From the IMG/VR virus record IMGVR_UViG_3300025816_000006, positions 62,001 to 126,000 of that record: a DNA stretch of 64,000 nucleotides, one strand, 5' to 3'. Below the pieces are notes generated by a model, which was given only the letters and a program-made list of their open reading frames with translations, was not told where the DNA came from and ran no database searches. Shown piece by piece: positions 54,611 to 63,832 of the stretch. Within the stretch, counting starts at the first letter, position 1. Each line of letters begins with the position of its first letter. This DNA is from a virus. A program made the position numbers and the translations under genes.

Positions 54611-55478
54611 TTATCTTCTCCAGCAATATATTCTGAAAATTATCCCTGATTTCTATTCTCTTGGCGTACCACCACTGGTGCAGCCTCATAGCAAAGTTGT
54701 AAACACCTTCTTTTATCACCTTATTATACACTTCTGGAAGCTCATTCCACGATTTAACAAACGGAATTGGAGAATCAAATCCATAAATTCTACAGTGCCA
54801 GTCGCGATTCCAGTACTCTTTCAAGACCGGTATGCCTCCTGAGTTTAAAATCTCTGCAAATCTATTACATTCTGGGTGGACATTGCCCATAGGACAGGGG
54901 CAAATTACTGAATTTGCATACACATCCATAGATTGTTCTGGTGTTATCATGTCTTGAGAAAGCCAACCCTTGTTAAAATAATGAAAATGATCTTCCATTT
55001 TCTTCATTACTTCTAGAACTTCTGCTCTGTCAGACTTCAATTCGCCTATCATGGCAGTTTTAAACTTTTTTGTCTCTTTTGTAGGCTCTCTCATTTCTCC
55101 ATGACCTTTTCCCCAAAATAATGGCATAAATGTTACATTAGGTAAATCGAAGCTCGGCATCCAATTAGGTCTAAAGACATGGATGGCATCTTTATATAAA
55201 TTTGCTTTTTGTTGAATAAATTGAGGATATTGTTGATATGGGAACTCGTTAGACTTATGATATATGAGATATCCATTAGGTAATTTTTCTGCAAAATTAG
55301 CAACTTCATCAGGGATACCAAATCCCATGTGAGAATATTCCAAAACTGGCCTATCTATTTTAGAGGGGTCGTCGTCATAGCTATATTCATTTAATTTTAC
55401 GCCGTGATATAGGTGGTCAAACATATCTCTTTCAAAACCACTTTCACCCTCATGTCCTACTATATTTATTTCTCTCAT
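54603..55478 (-). CDS. Exostosin-like (GT47-type) glycosyltransferase, 291 aa
   Basis: The C-terminal half has ANSVICPCPMGNVHPECNRFAEILNSGGIPVLKEYWNRDW followed by PIPFVKSWNELP, the exostosin pattern in which a Glu-containing helix binds the donor nucleotide. The N-terminal part has YLIYHKSNEFPYQQYPQF, AIHVFRPNWMP and FMPLFWGKG. The start overlaps the RecB-like gene as ATGA, with the ribosome site inside that gene. GT47 enzymes elongate glycans; this one may act with the DUF1501 proteins or on the virion. Confidence 0.7.
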   Translation of the reverse strand: MREINIVGHEGESGFERDMFDHLYHGVKLNEYSYDDDPSKIDRPVLEYSHMGFGIPDEVANFAEKLPNGYLIYHKSNEFPYQQYPQFIQQKANLYKDAIHVFRPNWMPSFDLPNVTFMPLFWGKGHGEMREPTKETKKFKTAMIGELKSDRAEVLEVMKKMEDHFHYFNKGWLSQDMITPEQSMDVYANSVICPCPMGNVHPECNRFAEILNSGGIPVLKEYWNRDWHCRIYGFDSPIPFVKSWNELPEVYNKVIKEGVYNFAMRLHQWWYAKRIEIRDNFQNILLEKINV

Positions 55479-56512
55479 CCCGGTGCCTCGTAATATCCTA
55501 TGGAAAAACCTTTTTTAGTGCAATCTTTTACTGTCTTTTTCATTCCGTCTGCTTTTAGCTTGTTGCCAACATGGATGCAGATAGGAGTGTCTGTACCTTC
55601 CCAGTTGTTTTTGTAAAAATGACACAGCTTCGTACATTTCCAGTGACTCCTGTCCTCCTTTAACGGTTTAGGAGATACATTGTCTCTTATTCCCTCAAAC
55701 TGTTTTCTAAGCATTTTTAAGAATCTTTTCTCATCTTCCGGCCCAAGACATATACTAAAAGGCATTGGGTCAACTTTACCATCTTTGTCTTTGTAAAAGA
55801 AAATGCTCATAATCCTATTAGGAAAATCTTTGTATAGTTTAGATATGGCATAGAAATACAGTAACAGTTGAGGGTCTTGTTCTAGCTTTTTATAGTCTTT
55901 TACCTCTCCTGTTATCCAGTCCATCCTACGACCGCTTTTCCAGTCAATGACTTCAATTGTATCATCTCCTATCAAAGTTGTCAAGTCGATAGTTCCCTTG
56001 ATTGCTAGTTGACCAGAGACTTTTTTTCCTTCTATTTCGTATTCAAACTTAGCCCAATCTTCTTCAATAGGAATGTCAAACTGCGCTTCTGGGTGGTAAA
56101 TGTTTCTCTGTCTTGGGTCAAAAAGACTGTCTGAGTGATTAAGAAAAGTGAATACAGTATCTCTAACAACCTTCCTGTCTCCCCTTGTGAAGTTATGAAT
56201 TGATCCCTCTGCATAATCTGTGACTGCTAATTCACACATTCTTTCCACGAACTCGTCCGTGTAAAGTTCGTCTTTTGTGATTCTAATCTTACCGCATTTA
56301 TCGTCCTCGATAACTAAATATTTTCTTTTAGGGTTATCCTGCTGAAACTTTTTTAGTCCAGCAAGAATTTCCATCACCTTATGGGCCATAGTTCCTAAGT
56401 CTGCTTTTTTATTACTATCAGACCTATGCCCCAAAACATAGGTTAGAAAGTACTGCATTTGACAGAAGTCGTAATTATTATAACTTGAAGATCTTATATA
56501 TGTTACTATCAT
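55475..56512 (-). CDS. PD-(D/E)XK nuclease, RecB/Cas4-like, 345 aa
   Basis: Nuclease motifs: GTIDL with Asp176, IEVIDWKSG with Glu187, Asp190 and Lys192, and a QLLLYFYAI helix. Cys17 near the start (FCQMQYF) and Cys293, Cys297 and Cys312 near the end fit the split four-Cys iron-sulphur arrangement of AddB/Cas4 enzymes. It probably resects DNA ends for the RecA and annealing proteins, or processes replication intermediates. The start overlaps the dNMP kinase stop as TAATG. Confidence 0.8.
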   Translation of the reverse strand: MIVTYIRSSSYNNYDFCQMQYFLTYVLGHRSDSNKKADLGTMAHKVMEILAGLKKFQQDNPKRKYLVIEDDKCGKIRITKDELYTDEFVERMCELAVTDYAEGSIHNFTRGDRKVVRDTVFTFLNHSDSLFDPRQRNIYHPEAQFDIPIEEDWAKFEYEIEGKKVSGQLAIKGTIDLTTLIGDDTIEVIDWKSGRRMDWITGEVKDYKKLEQDPQLLLYFYAISKLYKDFPNRIMSIFFYKDKDGKVDPMPFSICLGPEDEKRFLKMLRKQFEGIRDNVSPKPLKEDRSHWKCTKLCHFYKNNWEGTDTPICIHVGNKLKADGMKKTVKDCTKKGFSIGYYEAPG

Positions 56513-57297
56513 TAAATCTGCTCCAATATTTTTTTGACTTCTATTATAGTATCGCCAATTGTCATATTACCGTTATCAAGAACACTCCAGAAATTAGCGT
56601 GATTATAGTTGTCTACGTCTAGCGCAGTCTCGCTATCGTGCTTGTCTTCGTGTACGTCTCTTTCTAGTCTTACGACTTTACCCCCCGCCCTGTTAATTGC
56701 TTCTACTTCGTTAGGAAATCTTACATCTGCAACAATAGAAAGTTCGCTACCTTCTTTTGTGATTTTGTTTAAGCAAGCATTGGTCCATACGTTTGGATGA
56801 ATATTACGCATAATATCAGTTCCAAAAAACTGCATGAATTCTCGCGCTGTCATTTCCCCTTCTCTCCAGCCCCAACTCTTTTTTGAGTCTACTGGCATTT
56901 TCTTCATTATCTTCATGTTTTGATGCCTTGGCATATCTTCCCATCTTATATCGGAAAGTGTTTGATTTTTTTGTTCGTCTGTACCATAGGCTTGATCGTA
57001 TGTAAACCCAAATAGATTTATACACATGTCTTTTAACGAATCGGCAAAATTATATAGTTTTACATTAGGCCACATGTTGTAATGAGCATACTCTATGAAC
57101 TGCTCGTCCTTTCTTTCTATTTCAAACTCACCCCAACCTTCCTGACCTTTAGAGTTACTTGTTTTGATCAACAACTTCCCTTGTTCGTTTATGTTATAAT
57201 CACCGATCATTTCTTTTTGAAGCAACACTTCGCCGTGGATTATATTAGCAACGGTTGTTTTACCTGCTTGCTTCTTTCCGGATATACCTAGAATCAT
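56512..57297 (-). CDS. Deoxynucleoside monophosphate kinase-like protein, 261 aa
   Basis: The ATG at 57297 is used because it overlaps the primase stop as TGATG; the in-frame TTG before it is not needed. P-loop GISGKKQAGKTT (residues 4-15), REFMQFFGTDIMRNI and VADVRFPNEVEAI follow the T4 gp1-type dNMP kinase plan. It would make dNDPs for DNA synthesis. A longer insertion (residues 30-70) is unusual. Confidence 0.8.
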   Translation of the reverse strand: MILGISGKKQAGKTTVANIIHGEVLLQKEMIGDYNINEQGKLLIKTSNSKGQEGWGEFEIERKDEQFIEYAHYNMWPNVKLYNFADSLKDMCINLFGFTYDQAYGTDEQKNQTLSDIRWEDMPRHQNMKIMKKMPVDSKKSWGWREGEMTAREFMQFFGTDIMRNIHPNVWTNACLNKITKEGSELSIVADVRFPNEVEAINRAGGKVVRLERDVHEDKHDSETALDVDNYNHANFWSVLDNGNMTIGDTIIEVKKILEQI

Positions 57298-58310
57298 CAA
57301 TAAAGTCCTTGTACTTGGGATAAAATATGTTTCTCTATTTTTTTAACAGATGTATCTCCTACGTCTTTTTTTGGCATAGGAGGATAAATTAAATTGAACA
57401 TTCTATTTAACTCTCTCTGTATCTTCATTCTTCCTTCTCTACCTGCTTGGTCCATGTCTGTCAGTACAACTAAGTTTGTAACACCTGATTTTACAATGAG
57501 AGATTTTTGGGTTTCAGAGATATCTTTACCAAAAAGACCTACGCAATTTTTAACACCAGCTTCGTACATCCTCCAAACATCGCCTTGACCCTCTACAACA
57601 AAAAGTGTGCTTTTCTCTTGAGCAACCCCCATTGCATTGTCGTAATTATACAGATAGTCTGTTTTCTTAAAGCCTACGGAGAACAAATATTTAGGTTGTA
57701 TAAAATTCTTTGCCGCTCTCGCTATATATGCTATCTCTTTTTGTTTAAAAGTTACTGGGATGATAGCACGATTCCACATCTTTGAGTTTTTATCTATACA
57801 ATCTTGTACTCCAAAATGCTCTAATGTGTCAGGTAAAAATCCTCTCTTTTCAAAATAAAAAGAATTATTTAACGTTTCTACATCTCTCACATACTCTGAT
57901 TCTGTAGTCTTTTTCTTTTTACTAAATATATTAACTATCTCATCAAACTCACTTTTCTTAACTTTTGGCTTGGTTGATGTAGACCTGTACTCGTTTCCAA
58001 TGTTGTAAAGTTTACATATGTATCCTAGTGTTTCCGAAAACGTACCGTCCTCCCTGACGGCGCGAATAAACCCAAATATATCAGTACCAAAATCTTCTTG
58101 ACATCCGCGAGTCCAACACCGCCAGTTCTTTTGAGTTAGGGATATTGACAAGCCTTTATCGTTGTCACCTCCGTGTATTGGGCATTTCATAAAAATGTTA
58201 TCGGATATCTGCTCGTACTCTAAGTCTAAATCTTCCAGCAAGACATCTATGTTATCAAGGATTAGATCTTTTACTTTATCTAAATCAAGCTTTTTCTTTG
58301 TGTTTGTCAT
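57297..58310 (-). CDS. dnaG: DnaG-type primase, 337 aa
   Basis: An N-terminal zinc site (Cys43, His46, Cys65, Cys70 in CPIH and CWTRGC) is followed by a linker with a run of Lys. The catalytic core begins around residue 150, and the Toprim motifs are VVEGQGD (Glu240) and VLTDMDQAG (Asp285, Asp287). It is shorter than cellular DnaG and lacks the helicase-binding domain. It primes the lagging strand together with the DnaB-like helicase two genes upstream. ATGA overlap at the start. Confidence 0.88.
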   Translation of the reverse strand: MTNTKKKLDLDKVKDLILDNIDVLLEDLDLEYEQISDNIFMKCPIHGGDNDKGLSISLTQKNWRCWTRGCQEDFGTDIFGFIRAVREDGTFSETLGYICKLYNIGNEYRSTSTKPKVKKSEFDEIVNIFSKKKKTTESEYVRDVETLNNSFYFEKRGFLPDTLEHFGVQDCIDKNSKMWNRAIIPVTFKQKEIAYIARAAKNFIQPKYLFSVGFKKTDYLYNYDNAMGVAQEKSTLFVVEGQGDVWRMYEAGVKNCVGLFGKDISETQKSLIVKSGVTNLVVLTDMDQAGREGRMKIQRELNRMFNLIYPPMPKKDVGDTSVKKIEKHILSQVQGLY

Positions 58311-58531
58311 CTGGGGTCTCTGTTAAGGTGTGTTGTATACTTTACAAACACTTCTTCTTGTAAGTCGTAGAATAACTTTTCATCTTCTGTTTTAACTAGC
58401 CAATATGAAGATTGTGTCATTAGTCCACTTTCGTAAACTTTAGTAACCTTGTATACAGACTGTGCGTCAGGAAGTGGGATCACATCTCCATGAGAAGGCC
58501 CACCATTAAATTGTGCTTCATATCTAGTCAT
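58307..58531 (-). CDS. Unknown small protein, 74 aa
   Basis: The start at 58531 is chosen because GAGG lies seven bases upstream and a TTG at 58546 has none. It reads MTRYEAQFNGGPSHGDVIPLP, a start found in small phage proteins of unknown role, then strands with VYKVTKVYESG and SYWLVKTEDEKLFYDL. It could be a small beta-barrel accessory factor; no function is assigned. It is coupled with helicase and primase genes. Confidence 0.55.
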   Translation of the reverse strand: MTRYEAQFNGGPSHGDVIPLPDAQSVYKVTKVYESGLMTQSSYWLVKTEDEKLFYDLQEEVFVKYTTHLNRDPR

Positions 58532-59969
58532 TTTTTTCCTCGTCAAATGGTAATTCAGCGCCTTCTAGGGCATCGTCTGTTCCAGATTTAATAAACTCAT
58601 CTCTTGTTCTTAGTTCTGAAAGTTTAGCATAGTCGCCATCCATTCTGAGGTTTATGTAGTTTCCATCATGCATTCCGGGTCCATGTCTAGAGACGATGGG
58701 TACAAGTTTTCTATTGCCTGCCTTTGGACCATCTTCTGCAAGTTCCTCCGCTGACTTTTCTTTAAAGATGGAGAATGATGTACACAGCCAGATAAGTCTG
58801 TCAGAACCGCTTACAGCGTCTGTAGACTCTTTTGTGATACCATCTCTATTCAGTTGAACAAACGCAAGACACGCGAAGTCATACTTAACAGCAAGGTTGT
58901 GTAGGTTTGTAATTTGGAATCCAAGCGCTTGATATTCTTGAATGTTCCCAGATATACCAGCAGACGACATGAGTTTGAGATAGTCATAAACAACTACACA
59001 CTCGTTTGTTCTTCCGTTTTCATCTGTGCCGACTTCTTGAATTACCCATCGCTTGATATGATTTAGGATATTCTCAAATGGCGCTCCTGCCACACTAACG
59101 TATGTATATGGTATATCTTTTATTTCTTCCATTGCTGATTTAACAGCGATAAACTTTTCTTCATCTTGTGCAAATTTTCCTGTAGATATTTCACTAATGG
59201 GAACTCCACTCATACTAGATAAGATTCTGTTTAAGTGATCTTCTTTGCTCATCTCTGTATCTAGCATCAAAACGGGTACACCCTTTCTTGCTACAGACAC
59301 GGCAACGTTGTCACCGAATACAGACTTGCCAACTTTAGGTCTAGCAGAAACTAGGTCTACACATTTACGTCTAAGACCACCGCCAATGGCGGCATCGTAC
59401 CTATCAAACCCGCTAGGTACACCAATCTGGTCACACTTGTTTTCGATAAGAAAGTCAACATATTCTTCTAATCCTTCACCTATTTTTTCAGGTTTATCTC
59501 TAGTATCGTCGTCTTGAAGAAACTCTGTAATTGGATTTTCTACGATACCAATAATATCGTCAATATCTTCGTCACCTTTTATTTCTTCTATATCTCTACC
59601 AATCTTGCTGGCAAGACTTCTAATCTTTCTGGCAAACTCAAACTTTTTAATCTGCGCAGCAAAGTGGATTACATTATCTTTCTTTACTGGGAACTCCATT
59701 AAAGAATTTATGTATTCAAGTTCTTGTTTGGTTTGTATGGTTTCAGAAAAACCCAACTGATCCGCAGCAGAAAGCAATGCGGGTAGGTCAACCTGAGTTT
59801 CTTTTAGTAGTATTTTCTCAATGCATTTGTATATTAGCTGATTATTTTGATGGCAAAAGCTATTGTGATCTATTATATCACTTATTTCAACGTATGATTC
59901 TAGACCGTAGGTAAAGAGACCAGCTAACACTGCTCTCTCTGCGCCTAAGTCTAACAACTTAGATTCCAT
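58524..59969 (-). CDS. dnaB: DnaB-type replicative helicase, 481 aa
   Basis: The ATG at 59969 overlaps the upstream stop as TAATG with GGGGG before it. The N-terminal domain (residues 1-110) is the DnaB N-domain (ERAVLAGLF, FCHQNNQLIYKCI). RecA-fold motifs: Walker A ARPKVGKS (209-216, a variant of GRPxxGKT), LDTEMSKEDHLNRIL, VVYDYLKLMS (Walker B) and FVQLNRDG. It unwinds the fork and interacts with the primase. The acidic tail is FDEEKND. Confidence 0.9.
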   Translation of the reverse strand: MESKLLDLGAERAVLAGLFTYGLESYVEISDIIDHNSFCHQNNQLIYKCIEKILLKETQVDLPALLSAADQLGFSETIQTKQELEYINSLMEFPVKKDNVIHFAAQIKKFEFARKIRSLASKIGRDIEEIKGDEDIDDIIGIVENPITEFLQDDDTRDKPEKIGEGLEEYVDFLIENKCDQIGVPSGFDRYDAAIGGGLRRKCVDLVSARPKVGKSVFGDNVAVSVARKGVPVLMLDTEMSKEDHLNRILSSMSGVPISEISTGKFAQDEEKFIAVKSAMEEIKDIPYTYVSVAGAPFENILNHIKRWVIQEVGTDENGRTNECVVVYDYLKLMSSAGISGNIQEYQALGFQITNLHNLAVKYDFACLAFVQLNRDGITKESTDAVSGSDRLIWLCTSFSIFKEKSAEELAEDGPKAGNRKLVPIVSRHGPGMHDGNYINLRMDGDYAKLSELRTRDEFIKSGTDDALEGAELPFDEEKND

Positions 59970-60394
59970 TACTTGCCCCCACACCGATTACATCGGTGAT
60001 ACTCTCCATAAACTAAACTAGCATGTTCCATGTATTTTTTTCCACAAACAGAACACTCAAGCTCAAGCTTCTTGGTTTTACCTCTATTTCTAGAACTTCT
60101 TTTTCTGTCTGAAGAAAACTCTTCTTCGCCTTCTAGTTGAAAGCTACCATCGTCAACCCATTTATTCTTCTTGGCTTTCACCGGATTTCTCCTTGTAGAA
60201 TCATTTATCTTTCTAGTAACAGTAAAATCTTCATTTACTTCTATATTAGAAGAGGCTATCTCTTCTTTTTGTTCGGGTTCTTCTTTTGTTTCTACACCCA
60301 TCGTATCACCGATAGTTTTAAACACCTGTTGAAATTGAGACATTTGCTCTGGGCTAAGTGATTCAATAAAATTAGCCATATCTTCTGAATTCAT
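59969..60394 (-). CDS. Zn-finger protein, 141 aa
   Basis: The N-terminal half is helical and acidic, the middle basic and Ser/Arg-rich. The C-terminus holds CSVCGKKYMEHASLVYGEYHRCNRCGGK, a two-Cys-pair zinc ribbon or finger. It overlaps the helicase start and an unknown gene. It is likely a DNA- or RNA-binding accessory of the helicase module, but this is from context. Confidence 0.6.
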   Translation of the reverse strand: MNSEDMANFIESLSPEQMSQFQQVFKTIGDTMGVETKEEPEQKEEIASSNIEVNEDFTVTRKINDSTRRNPVKAKKNKWVDDGSFQLEGEEEFSSDRKRSSRNRGKTKKLELECSVCGKKYMEHASLVYGEYHRCNRCGGK

Positions 60395-60855
60395 TTTCTT
60401 TTACCTTTTTCAAATAGTATGTCAGCCTTCCTTCTTATATTATACTCTCTAGACTTGATATTTTCAAGCCTTCCTTGAGCAGTTATTTTCCAGTCATTAA
60501 TTTTTCTCGCTAGATCGTCATTTCTAAGAATAGTAGCCACCTTGGTTTCGTGCTTGGCGTATGTATCCCAGACACCACTACTTATCAATTCAGATATAAT
60601 ACTTTGAAGAGAGTTCTCGCACCACCGTATTACGTTTTCGCAGTTGGCGCGTTCTGAACCTACGTGGTCTACGTACTGCATTAGTTGGTAAGCATGACCA
60701 AAACATTCTTCCTGAGTTAACTTTTGCATACCATCTAAAGAAAGCGTTTCTGCTATGGCGAACTCTGGGTTAAACTTTGTTGGCGTTATGTTTTTAGCGG
60801 TTATGTAATTTTCAATACCATCTAAAAACTCTTTCAATCTTTCAGCGGCTGTCAA
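60391..60855 (-). CDS. Unknown helical protein, 154 aa
   Basis: It starts at TTG with GGAG eight bases upstream, inside the end of the Vsr-like gene. It is almost all alpha-helical and has two Cys (NCENVIRWCENSL). It could be a helicase-loader-like or structural factor: it lies directly between the Vsr-like nuclease and the Zn-finger/helicase pair. The size is near that of phage helicase loaders, but no motif confirms that. Confidence 0.5.
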   Translation of the reverse strand: MTAAERLKEFLDGIENYITAKNITPTKFNPEFAIAETLSLDGMQKLTQEECFGHAYQLMQYVDHVGSERANCENVIRWCENSLQSIISELISSGVWDTYAKHETKVATILRNDDLARKINDWKITAQGRLENIKSREYNIRRKADILFEKGKRK

Positions 60856-61264
60856 TTTGTTTTCTCCAATCTTCTATACTTTCTGAATACTTTAATACAA
60901 TTAAATCTATTTTGTTTAAGTTACACCAATCTTCTTTTACACTATCTCTTTTCAAAGAGGTTAAGAATCCGGCTTTAGTTTTATGAAAAAACTTACAAAA
61001 TTCGTAGTGCTGTTGCCCATGAACCTCTATCCCTAATGACAAGTTGGGTATGAAAAAATCCAAGAACAATACAGATTTTTTACTAGGACACCTAGAACCC
61101 GGAAGTTTTACCTCTTCTAATATAGAATAACCAGAAAACATTTCATGTAACAGATCTCTTGCTACCATATGATAGCGAGATTTCTTTGTTTTGTCATCTT
61201 TTTTTATAATATATTTTTTAAGGTCTAGATTGTAGCCTCTACCGTTTAAACCCGTAACTTTCAT
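60842..61264 (-). CDS. Vsr/DUF559-like nuclease, 140 aa
   Basis: Residues 50-90 give the PD-(D/E)XK plan: ILEEVKLPGS, LFLDFFIPNLSLGIEVHGQQHYEF with Asp69, Glu80, His82 and His86, then KRDSVKEDWC and LIVLKYSES. It is similar to the nuclease domain of the homing endonuclease at 25330-26100. It is small and lacks DNA-binding repeats, so it may be a resolvase-like or repair nuclease working with the RecA-like protein upstream (ATGA overlap). Confidence 0.6.
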   Translation of the reverse strand: MKVTGLNGRGYNLDLKKYIIKKDDKTKKSRYHMVARDLLHEMFSGYSILEEVKLPGSRCPSKKSVLFLDFFIPNLSLGIEVHGQQHYEFCKFFHKTKAGFLTSLKRDSVKEDWCNLNKIDLIVLKYSESIEDWRKQIDSR

Positions 61265-62367
61265 AGAACACTTTTGATTTCATCGTACAGAAACTCTTGT
61301 ATCTCTTTGTTCTCTTTTATGAATTTACTCAGGTTCGCCATACCTTGAAACTTAAAGAATTTCTCTAGAGCTTCTTGATTTTTTGCGTCTACTTCGTGTT
61401 TTTTCAGTAGCGATAAAATTCTTTTGTCTTCAGATCCTATAGCAGATGATACGGTGTACCAAGCGCCAGCTTGTTTAATAAAGGTTAGTTCGTTTGCTAT
61501 TTCACAAAGTTCTCTAACCTCATCAATGCCTGTTCCATACTTGATATAGGATACAGCGTTTGAGTTAGGTTTACCTCCAGACGCAGAGGTTTTTACTAGC
61601 CAGTTAGCAACCTGACCTACATCGTGACCATTCTCGTCTGTCTCTTCCCACTTGCCCCTGTGGGTAATTACCATGTTGGTTCCAGCTTGATACTGAATCA
61701 TGTTTCCTCCATCTGCCATTTTAGCGGGCGACCATCTTGAACCCCCTGTGTTAGCTATGTTGTGCAAGATGCAAACCAGCATAGCTCTTGTTCTTGAAAC
61801 ATCATTAGAAATTCTTTTGAAAAACATGGAGTTTAGGCGAGGTAACTGATTCCTGACACCTGTCCGAATCTCACCATCTAATTCGTCTTGGGGGACCATG
61901 CTAGAAGATGAGTCTACAATTCCAAAGAAATCTGGTGTATTTTTGACGTAGGTTTCTATTACATTTAAAAAGGTTTCTGCTGACACTACAGGTTGAGCAT
62001 CTGTAGCTTGGACAATCTTAATTTTTTCTACATCTAAACCTTTAATACCTTTGAAGTTTTCTTTTGTTAGCCTACCCTCTGTATTAAAATAGACAACAGT
62101 TTTGCCTGCTTGTTGAGCCTTTGCCGCAGCATAAAGCGCCGTGGTTGTTTTTCCGGTCTTGGGGTCGCCAGCCATCAAGGTTACACTACCCTCTCTTAGT
62201 CCACCGCCTAGCGCTAGGTCTAAGGCTGGAGAGATTGATAGGGTTTGGAAATTTTCTAGATCTTTAAGCACCTTTGTGCCTTCTTCTACAATGTCTCCAT
62301 ATTTTTTAATAATCCCATTGCTTACAATGTCGTCTTCAAATTTATTCTTGGCTTTCTTCTTTGCCAT
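61261..62367 (-). CDS. RecA-like recombinase, 368 aa
   Basis: Walker A GDPKTGKT at residues 67-74 and Walker B FFGIVDSSSSM near residue 150, with VVYFNTEGRLTK, IRTGVRNQLPRLNSMFF and AMLVCILHNIAN. Its C-terminal part (residues 270-368) is helical. It resembles RecA/UvsX/Sak4-type phage recombinases in plan. It promotes strand exchange and recombination-dependent replication. Ribosome site AGGATTAGACA before ATG; it overlaps the upstream small gene by 26 bases. Confidence 0.85.
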   Translation of the reverse strand: MAKKKAKNKFEDDIVSNGIIKKYGDIVEEGTKVLKDLENFQTLSISPALDLALGGGLREGSVTLMAGDPKTGKTTTALYAAAKAQQAGKTVVYFNTEGRLTKENFKGIKGLDVEKIKIVQATDAQPVVSAETFLNVIETYVKNTPDFFGIVDSSSSMVPQDELDGEIRTGVRNQLPRLNSMFFKRISNDVSRTRAMLVCILHNIANTGGSRWSPAKMADGGNMIQYQAGTNMVITHRGKWEETDENGHDVGQVANWLVKTSASGGKPNSNAVSYIKYGTGIDEVRELCEIANELTFIKQAGAWYTVSSAIGSEDKRILSLLKKHEVDAKNQEALEKFFKFQGMANLSKFIKENKEIQEFLYDEIKSVL

Positions 62368-62797
62368 TGTCTAATCCTCTAAGTTTGTTTAGTCCAGATT
62401 TCTTTCCGTAAGATTTCTTCCTAGTCTTTGCTTCTTTCTTTACGTCTAATTCCTGATTAGGTTTCTTGTCTTCTTCTTCTATTATTTTTTTCTGTTTAAT
62501 TATTTCTGGGACAAGACGTTTGTTCTTTAGAGAGAACACGGATTTTTGATTAGCAACCGCCTTTAGTACAGCTTTCTCGCCGTACTTCTTTATTAGACTA
62601 TTTGCAGCAAACATTTGCTGCTTAAAAGTCCAATCCCAAGGTTTCTTGTTCCAGAATTTATATGTAAGATTGCCTTCGTTCTTGTACTCTGCTAGGCGAA
62701 GACACATCATTTCCGCCAAATAAGAAGCGCATGTGCAATGATCACCAGTTGTTTGGTGTTTATACTTACTCTTGTCTGTTCTCTTTCGTTTTGTCAT
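62342..62797 (-). CDS. Conserved phage unknown, 151 aa
   Basis: The start at 62797 (MTKRKRTDKSK) is chosen; an upstream in-frame start at 62839 would need a 74-base overlap. It has HCTCASYLAEMMCLRLAEYK and YKFWNKKPWDWTFKQQMFAANSLIKKYGEKAVLKAV, a pattern known from other large phages; the end is Lys-rich. Cys and His near the start may bind metal. The overlap with the RecA-like gene suggests a recombination or transcription link, not proven. Confidence 0.5.
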   Translation of the reverse strand: MTKRKRTDKSKYKHQTTGDHCTCASYLAEMMCLRLAEYKNEGNLTYKFWNKKPWDWTFKQQMFAANSLIKKYGEKAVLKAVANQKSVFSLKNKRLVPEIIKQKKIIEEEDKKPNQELDVKKEAKTRKKSYGKKSGLNKLRGLDNGKEESQE

Positions 62798-63191
62798 AGA
62801 TGATTGCTTCTTCAAAACAGTTTTCAATTTCATCTTCATATTCTTTATCTAATACAAGTTCTGGTGTAATCCACATTTTTTTAGAGACATTAGACCCTTT
62901 TACTAAACCAATCGTGTAGTATTCTTTAGAGTCTGAGCCTAATGCACCCAGCAATGATCTAATTAAATAGACACCATCTACCGCATCGCTTATATCTATA
63001 GTAGCCTTATGAGAGCGATATTGCAAGTACAATTCTAATAAAAATAAATCTTCTTCATCACACTTGGCTTTTAACTCTCTCCATCCTTCAAATTTATCAT
63101 AGTTAAATTCTTCGCCATTTGTTAGCTTACACCTAATCCAAACCGCTTGTTTATTTTTTCTATAGTCTTTCAACCATTTTTCCCTATCCAT
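62766..63191 (-). CDS. Unknown acidic protein, 141 aa
   Basis: GGAG lies before the ATG. The protein has KLTNGEEFNYDKFEGWRELKAKCDEEDLFLLELYLQYRSHKATI and an acidic C-terminal tail with DEIENCFEEAIIYD. No motif is recognised. It stands two bases before the next gene and overlaps the downstream one by 32 bases. Confidence 0.5.
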   Translation of the reverse strand: MDREKWLKDYRKNKQAVWIRCKLTNGEEFNYDKFEGWRELKAKCDEEDLFLLELYLQYRSHKATIDISDAVDGVYLIRSLLGALGSDSKEYYTIGLVKGSNVSKKMWITPELVLDKEYEDEIENCFEEAIIYDKTKENRQE

Positions 63192-63192
63192 T

Positions 63193-63513
63193 CTATCTCC
63201 TTATGGAAGTTGTACACTCACTTCTTTTTCCTAAGAACTGTGATTTTTTTCTGAAATCATCTGAAATTGTAGATCCATTTTCTGTCATTACCGTAGAACC
63301 TCTACTGGAAGGTATTTGAGATGCTAGGTGTGTAGGCTCTTTTTTTTGTTTAGTGTCTTCTGTGTTCTTTTTCTTTTTTTGACACTTGCTGGCATAGGCT
63401 TTAACTACACTTTTTGCTCTATCTAAATCTGACGATAGTACATCTAGATCTACGTCACAGTTGTTTTCTATGTAAAATTTTTCTATCTTACTTAATGGTC
63501 CTCGTTTACTCAT
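63193..63513 (-). CDS. Unknown basic protein, 106 aa
   Basis: It starts MSKRGPLSKIEKFYIENN after GGAG. The N-terminus has a short helix-turn-helix-like look (DLDVLSSDLDRAKSVVKAYA), and the rest is Lys/Ser/Thr-rich and probably disordered. It could be a small transcription factor; no family. Overlaps the next gene by eight bases. Confidence 0.5.
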   Translation of the reverse strand: MSKRGPLSKIEKFYIENNCDVDLDVLSSDLDRAKSVVKAYASKCQKKKKNTEDTKQKKEPTHLASQIPSSRGSTVMTENGSTISDDFRKKSQFLGKRSECTTSIRR

Positions 63514-63832
63514 TTATAAATCTCCTGTTTGTCCTTGTTAAATAAATTGAATTTTTTGTTTGTAAGTAAATTAAATAAAAATCGAATGTGTCTTTTGACA
63601 CTCTTTTAAGTTTTGTTTCTAAGTAATTTTCTCTAGTTGCCGCTGACCCCATAGGATCAAATGGTTGGTTTTGATAAATTTTTATTAAGTATGTTTTATC
63701 TTTTTCAGATTCTACAATTTTTGCGTATGTTTTTTCTTTACCTTGAGAAACAGTTCCGTTCTTATTAAAATCTATCTCCTTTTTTATATTTATTTCTTGC
63801 ATATTTTTTGTATCTTCGTTTATGTACTTCAT
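63506..63832 (-). CDS. Unknown small protein, 108 aa
   Basis: GGAGG precedes the ATG, which overlaps the upstream stop. The protein is mixed alpha/beta with TYAKIVESEKDKTYLIKIYQNQPFDPMGS and a C-terminal YLIYLQTKNSIYLTRTNRRF. It has no recognised family and belongs to the row of small genes at the start of the replication block. Confidence 0.5.
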   Translation of the reverse strand: MKYINEDTKNMQEINIKKEIDFNKNGTVSQGKEKTYAKIVESEKDKTYLIKIYQNQPFDPMGSAATRENYLETKLKRVSKDTFDFYLIYLQTKNSIYLTRTNRRFINE

